This document shows, piece after piece, positions 39,906 through 42,209 of a stretch of 42,209 nt of DNA. The translations under genes and the position numbers were made by a program. Source of the stretch: an uncultured Eubacteriales bacterium (GTDB taxonomy: Bacteria > Bacillota > Clostridia > Oscillospirales > Oscillospiraceae). The DNA lies in contig URCK01000009.1 of NCBI GenBank assembly GCA_900546295.1, positions 1 to 42,209 of the forward strand, given 5' to 3'. The notes under the pieces are model-generated. The model was not told the origin of the DNA. It was given only the letters and a program-made list of their open reading frames with translations, and did no database searches. The first letter of the stretch is position 1. Each line of letters begins with the position of its first letter.

Positions 39906-39934
39906 TTGCCTTTCGTGCGTCAAAATGGTAGAGT
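39906..39934 (+). promoter_or_regulatory. Promoter of the PhnD-like lipoprotein gene
   Basis: TTGCCT (39906-39911), 17-base spacer, TAGAGT (39929-39934). A leader hairpin TGCCGGGCG-GCGA-CGCCCGGCA (39952-39973) sits just before the ribosome site. Confidence 0.6.
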
Positions 39935-39990
39935 AAGGAAAAAGAAGGCTTTGCCGGGCGGCGACGCCCGGCAGAAAGGAGTCAAGCAGA

Positions 39991-40614
39991 ATGAAAAAAG
40001 GACTTGCCGTGCTGTTGGCGCTCGTGCTGACGCTGAGCCTTGCGGGCTGCGGAAAGAAAAACGATACGGACGCTCCCGGCGATGACGATGCCATCCCCGA
40101 AACGCCGATCAAGCTTGAGACGCTGCACGTCGAATTTGTCAAGGGCGAGCAGGACGTGGATGACCTGCTCGCGCTCAAGGACACGCTGCCGCTGGTCGCT
40201 GCGCTCAGCGAAAGAAACGTCGAAGTCGGGAGCGCCGCCGTCACTTTCGGCACGAGCGCGGAGGCGACGGCGCAAGCGCTTGCGGACGGCAGCGTGGACG
40301 TCGCGTTCCTGCCGCTCACGGCCTGCTTTGACCATGAGGATACGATCACCCTCGCGCTGGTGCAGGACGCGGACGACGGGACCACCATCGAGGACCGCGA
40401 AGCCATCGCTGTCACGAAGAAGAACAAGACCGTCGCGACGGACGGCTTCCTTGCAGCGCTCCGCGGCGCGGTGGAGGCGCTCTGCGCGGATGAGGAAGGG
40501 AGCGCGGCGCTCTCGCTCTATGAAGCTGCGCCGGATTACCGGGCGGCGGAGATGAGCGACTTTGCATCCGAGCGCGCGGCCTATGAAAAGGAAAGCTCGG
40601 GCGAGATCAACTAA
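39991..40614 (+). CDS. Short PhnD-like substrate-binding lipoprotein
   Basis: 207 residues. Lipoprotein signal with Cys20 (LSLAGC). The segment LKDTLPLVAALSERNVEVGS followed by ATAQALADGSVDVAFLP resembles the opening of PhnD/SsuA-like phosphonate-binding proteins, but at about 190 mature residues it is only around two thirds of normal length, and no ABC permease or ATPase is adjacent. It may be a minimal or degenerate binding protein. ATG 39991 with AAAGGAG. Confidence 0.75.
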   Translation: MKKGLAVLLALVLTLSLAGCGKKNDTDAPGDDDAIPETPIKLETLHVEFVKGEQDVDDLLALKDTLPLVAALSERNVEVGSAAVTFGTSAEATAQALADGSVDVAFLPLTACFDHEDTITLALVQDADDGTTIEDREAIAVTKKNKTVATDGFLAALRGAVEALCADEEGSAALSLYEAAPDYRAAEMSDFASERAAYEKESSGEIN

Positions 40615-40661
40615 AGCGGACACAGCGGAAAAACCGAAACGATACAAAAGGAGAGAACAGC

Positions 40662-41825
40662 ATGGATAACTTTTTCTATCACGTACCCACGGACATCTAC
40701 TTCGGCAAGGGGCAGATCGAGCACCTCGGCGAGCGCATGGCGCAGCTGAGCCGAAAGATCCTGCTCGTCTACGGCGGCGGCAGCATCAAGCGCATCGGGC
40801 TCTATGATCAGGTCATCGCGCAGCTCAAGGGCGCGGGGATCGAATATGTGGAGCTTTCCGGCGTGGAGCCGAACCCGCGCATCACCTCGGTGCGCCGCGG
40901 CGTGGAGCTCTGCCGCGAGCACTCTCTGACGGCGGTGCTCGCCGTCGGCGGCGGCAGCACGATCGACTGCGGCAAGATGGTCGCGGCGGGCGTGTGCTAC
41001 GAGGGAGACGCCTGGGATCTCGTGCTCGACCGCAAAAAGCTCGTGGCGGCGCTGCCCATCGCGGCGGTGCTGACGAACGCCGCCACCGGCTCTGAGATGG
41101 ACGGCTTCGCCGTGATCTCGGACATGGAAAAAAACGAAAAGTGGGGCAGCGGCAACGACCACACCAAGCCCGTCTTCTCCATCCTCGACCCGACCTACAG
41201 CATGTCCCTGCCCGCCTTCCAGACGGCGTCCGGCGCGTCGGACATCATGAGCCACACCTTTGAGAATTACTTCAACCGCACGAAGGGTGCCTATATTCAG
41301 TCCCGTCTTGCCGAGGGCGTGCTGAAGACCTGCATCCACTATACGCCCATCGCCCTTGCAGAGCCCGACAACTACGAGGCGCGCGCGAACCTGATGTGGG
41401 CCTCGAGCCTTGCCATCAACGGCCTTCTGAGCTGCGGCGAAAGCGCGGCGTGGTCGGTGCACGCGATGGAGCATGAGCTCAGCGCCTTCTACGACATCAC
41501 CCACGGCGCGGGACTTGCCCTGCTCACGCCCTACTGGATGGAATATGTGCTGCGCGAGGAAAACGTGTGGAAGTATGTCGAATACGGCGTGAACGTCTGG
41601 GGCATCGATTCCCAGCGCGCGCCGATGGAGATTGCCCGCGCCGCCATCGACAAAACGCGCGAATTCTTCACGAGCATCGGTATGCCCGCGCACCTGAGCG
41701 AGCTCGGCATCGACGATGCGCACTTCGACATCATGGCCGAAAAGGCCGCGAACGGCGGCCTTGCGGAAGGCTTCGAGCCGCTTGCAAAGGAAGACGTGCT
41801 GAAGATCTTCCGCATGGCCCTGTAA
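40662..41825 (+). CDS. Iron-containing alcohol dehydrogenase (BdhA/YqhD type)
   Basis: 387 residues. NAD(P)-binding GGGSIKRIG and AVGGGSTIDCGKMV, and the metal-site segments HAMEHELSAFYDITHGAGLALLTP (two His ligands) are intact; N-terminal FYHVPTDIYFGKG is typical of the butanol dehydrogenase/YqhD branch. It reduces aldehydes to alcohols with NADH or NADPH; the substrate is not clear. GGAGAG precedes ATG 40662. It follows the lipoprotein gene by 48 bases. Confidence 0.94.
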   Translation: MDNFFYHVPTDIYFGKGQIEHLGERMAQLSRKILLVYGGGSIKRIGLYDQVIAQLKGAGIEYVELSGVEPNPRITSVRRGVELCREHSLTAVLAVGGGSTIDCGKMVAAGVCYEGDAWDLVLDRKKLVAALPIAAVLTNAATGSEMDGFAVISDMEKNEKWGSGNDHTKPVFSILDPTYSMSLPAFQTASGASDIMSHTFENYFNRTKGAYIQSRLAEGVLKTCIHYTPIALAEPDNYEARANLMWASSLAINGLLSCGESAAWSVHAMEHELSAFYDITHGAGLALLTPYWMEYVLREENVWKYVEYGVNVWGIDSQRAPMEIARAAIDKTREFFTSIGMPAHLSELGIDDAHFDIMAEKAANGGLAEGFEPLAKEDVLKIFRMAL

Positions 41826-41845
41826 TGGAAAAAAGGAGGATCGAC

Positions 41846-42055
41846 ATGAACTGCCCCTACTGCACAAGAGAAATGGAGAACGGTTACCTGCGCGGCAATA
41901 ACAGCTATGAGCTCCTGTGGACCGAAGAGCCGTTCAAGATGACCTCTCTCCCGATTGGAAACGACTTCTACCTTTGCAAAGCGAGCGAGGTCGTCCGTCC
42001 CATCGCCCACCTCTGCCGCGCGTGCGGCAAGATCGTCATGGATATCCGGAAATAA
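41846..42055 (+). CDS. PF20097-like zinc-ribbon protein
   Basis: 69 residues from ATG 41846, with AAAGGAGG upstream; an ATG at 41825 in the same frame lacks a site. Two Cys pairs, CPYC (near residue 3) and CRAC (near 60), form a zinc ribbon around a central beta region (MENGYLRGNNSYELLWTEEP). This layout is common in small PF20097/DUF6487 proteins of Clostridia of unknown role. Terminator follows. Confidence 0.8.
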   Translation: MNCPYCTREMENGYLRGNNSYELLWTEEPFKMTSLPIGNDFYLCKASEVVRPIAHLCRACGKIVMDIRK

Positions 42056-42060
42056 AAGAT

Positions 42061-42090
42061 GCCGCGGGCTTTTTGGCCCGCGGCGCTTTT
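42061..42090 (+). terminator. Terminator after the zinc-ribbon gene
   Basis: GCCGCGGGC-TTTTT-GGCCCGCGGC followed by GCTTTT. Confidence 0.85.
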
Positions 42091-42105
42091 CATAAAGATC
42101 TATCA

Positions 42106-42209
42106 CGCCGCATTTGCCGCCATCGGCGGCAAACAGGCTCGGCACTCCCGTGCTGCATTTTCTGCCCTACGGGCAGAAAACAGGCGCAAGCGTCGCAGAC
42201 TTTCGCGTC
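42106..42209. repeat. Hairpin-rich intergenic repeat C (cut by window edge)
   Basis: TTTGCCGCC-ATC-GGCGGCAAA (42113-42133), GGCAC-TCCC-GTGCT and TTTTCTGCCC-TAC-GGGCAGAAAA (42158-42180), then AGCGTCGCAGAC (42189-42200), the inverse of the GTCTGCGACGCT end of the 42-base repeats at 32212 and 32286. Same stems as repeats A and B with different loops. Confidence 0.75.

Overview
The window reads as chromosome of a GC-rich gut-type Clostridia, most likely in or near the Oscillospiraceae. The evidence is GC-rich genes with strong AGGAGG ribosome sites, sigma-A promoters (TTGACA/TATAAT), a CIRCE-controlled groES-groEL pair, a T-box leader, a split glycine decarboxylase (GcvPA/GcvPB) and LtaS-type lipoteichoic acid synthases. 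No rRNA, tRNA, CRISPR, insertion sequence or phage gene was recognised. Genus assignment is inference only.

Layout. 1-6995: a truncated LtaS-like gene at the left edge, a small YggL-like gene, glyS under a T-box, then an operon-like run of a second LtaS-like gene, a GH3 lipoprotein and an AlaX-type editing protein. 7074-11343: a lipid kinase, groES-groEL, and bioY coupled to a DUF1284 gene behind a likely BirA operator. 11421-16198: glycerate kinase, a MATE exporter and the BrnQ carrier; the last two have short translated leader ORFs suggesting attenuation. 16245-23398: one glycine-cleavage operon, gcvT-gcvH-gcvPA-gcvPB-lplA-lpdA, behind a glycine riboswitch. 23475-25856: a methyltransferase and rpoN. 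25870-33765: a histidine-utilisation cluster (lrp, hutI, hutU on one strand; a LysR gene, ftcD, fchA, hutD on the other). 33769-36861: small unknown genes, including an AT-richer block of secreted and membrane proteins with an XRE regulator, beside a decayed znuB 3' end. 36917-39886: zur-znuA-znuC-znuB. 39906-42090: a PhnD-like lipoprotein, an iron-type alcohol dehydrogenase and a zinc-ribbon protein. 42106-42209: a repeat element.

How they fit. Glycine cleavage and histidine breakdown (via formimino-THF) both feed the folate one-carbon pool. Lipoate ligase and dihydrolipoyl dehydrogenase complete the cleavage system. Glycine is sensed twice, by the glyS T-box and the gcvT riboswitch. The zinc operon appears to be self-regulated through a Zur box. 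The least explained parts are (i) the two leader-ORF attenuators, (ii) a family of hairpin repeats shared by three intergenic gaps, and (iii) the AT-richer block next to znuB.
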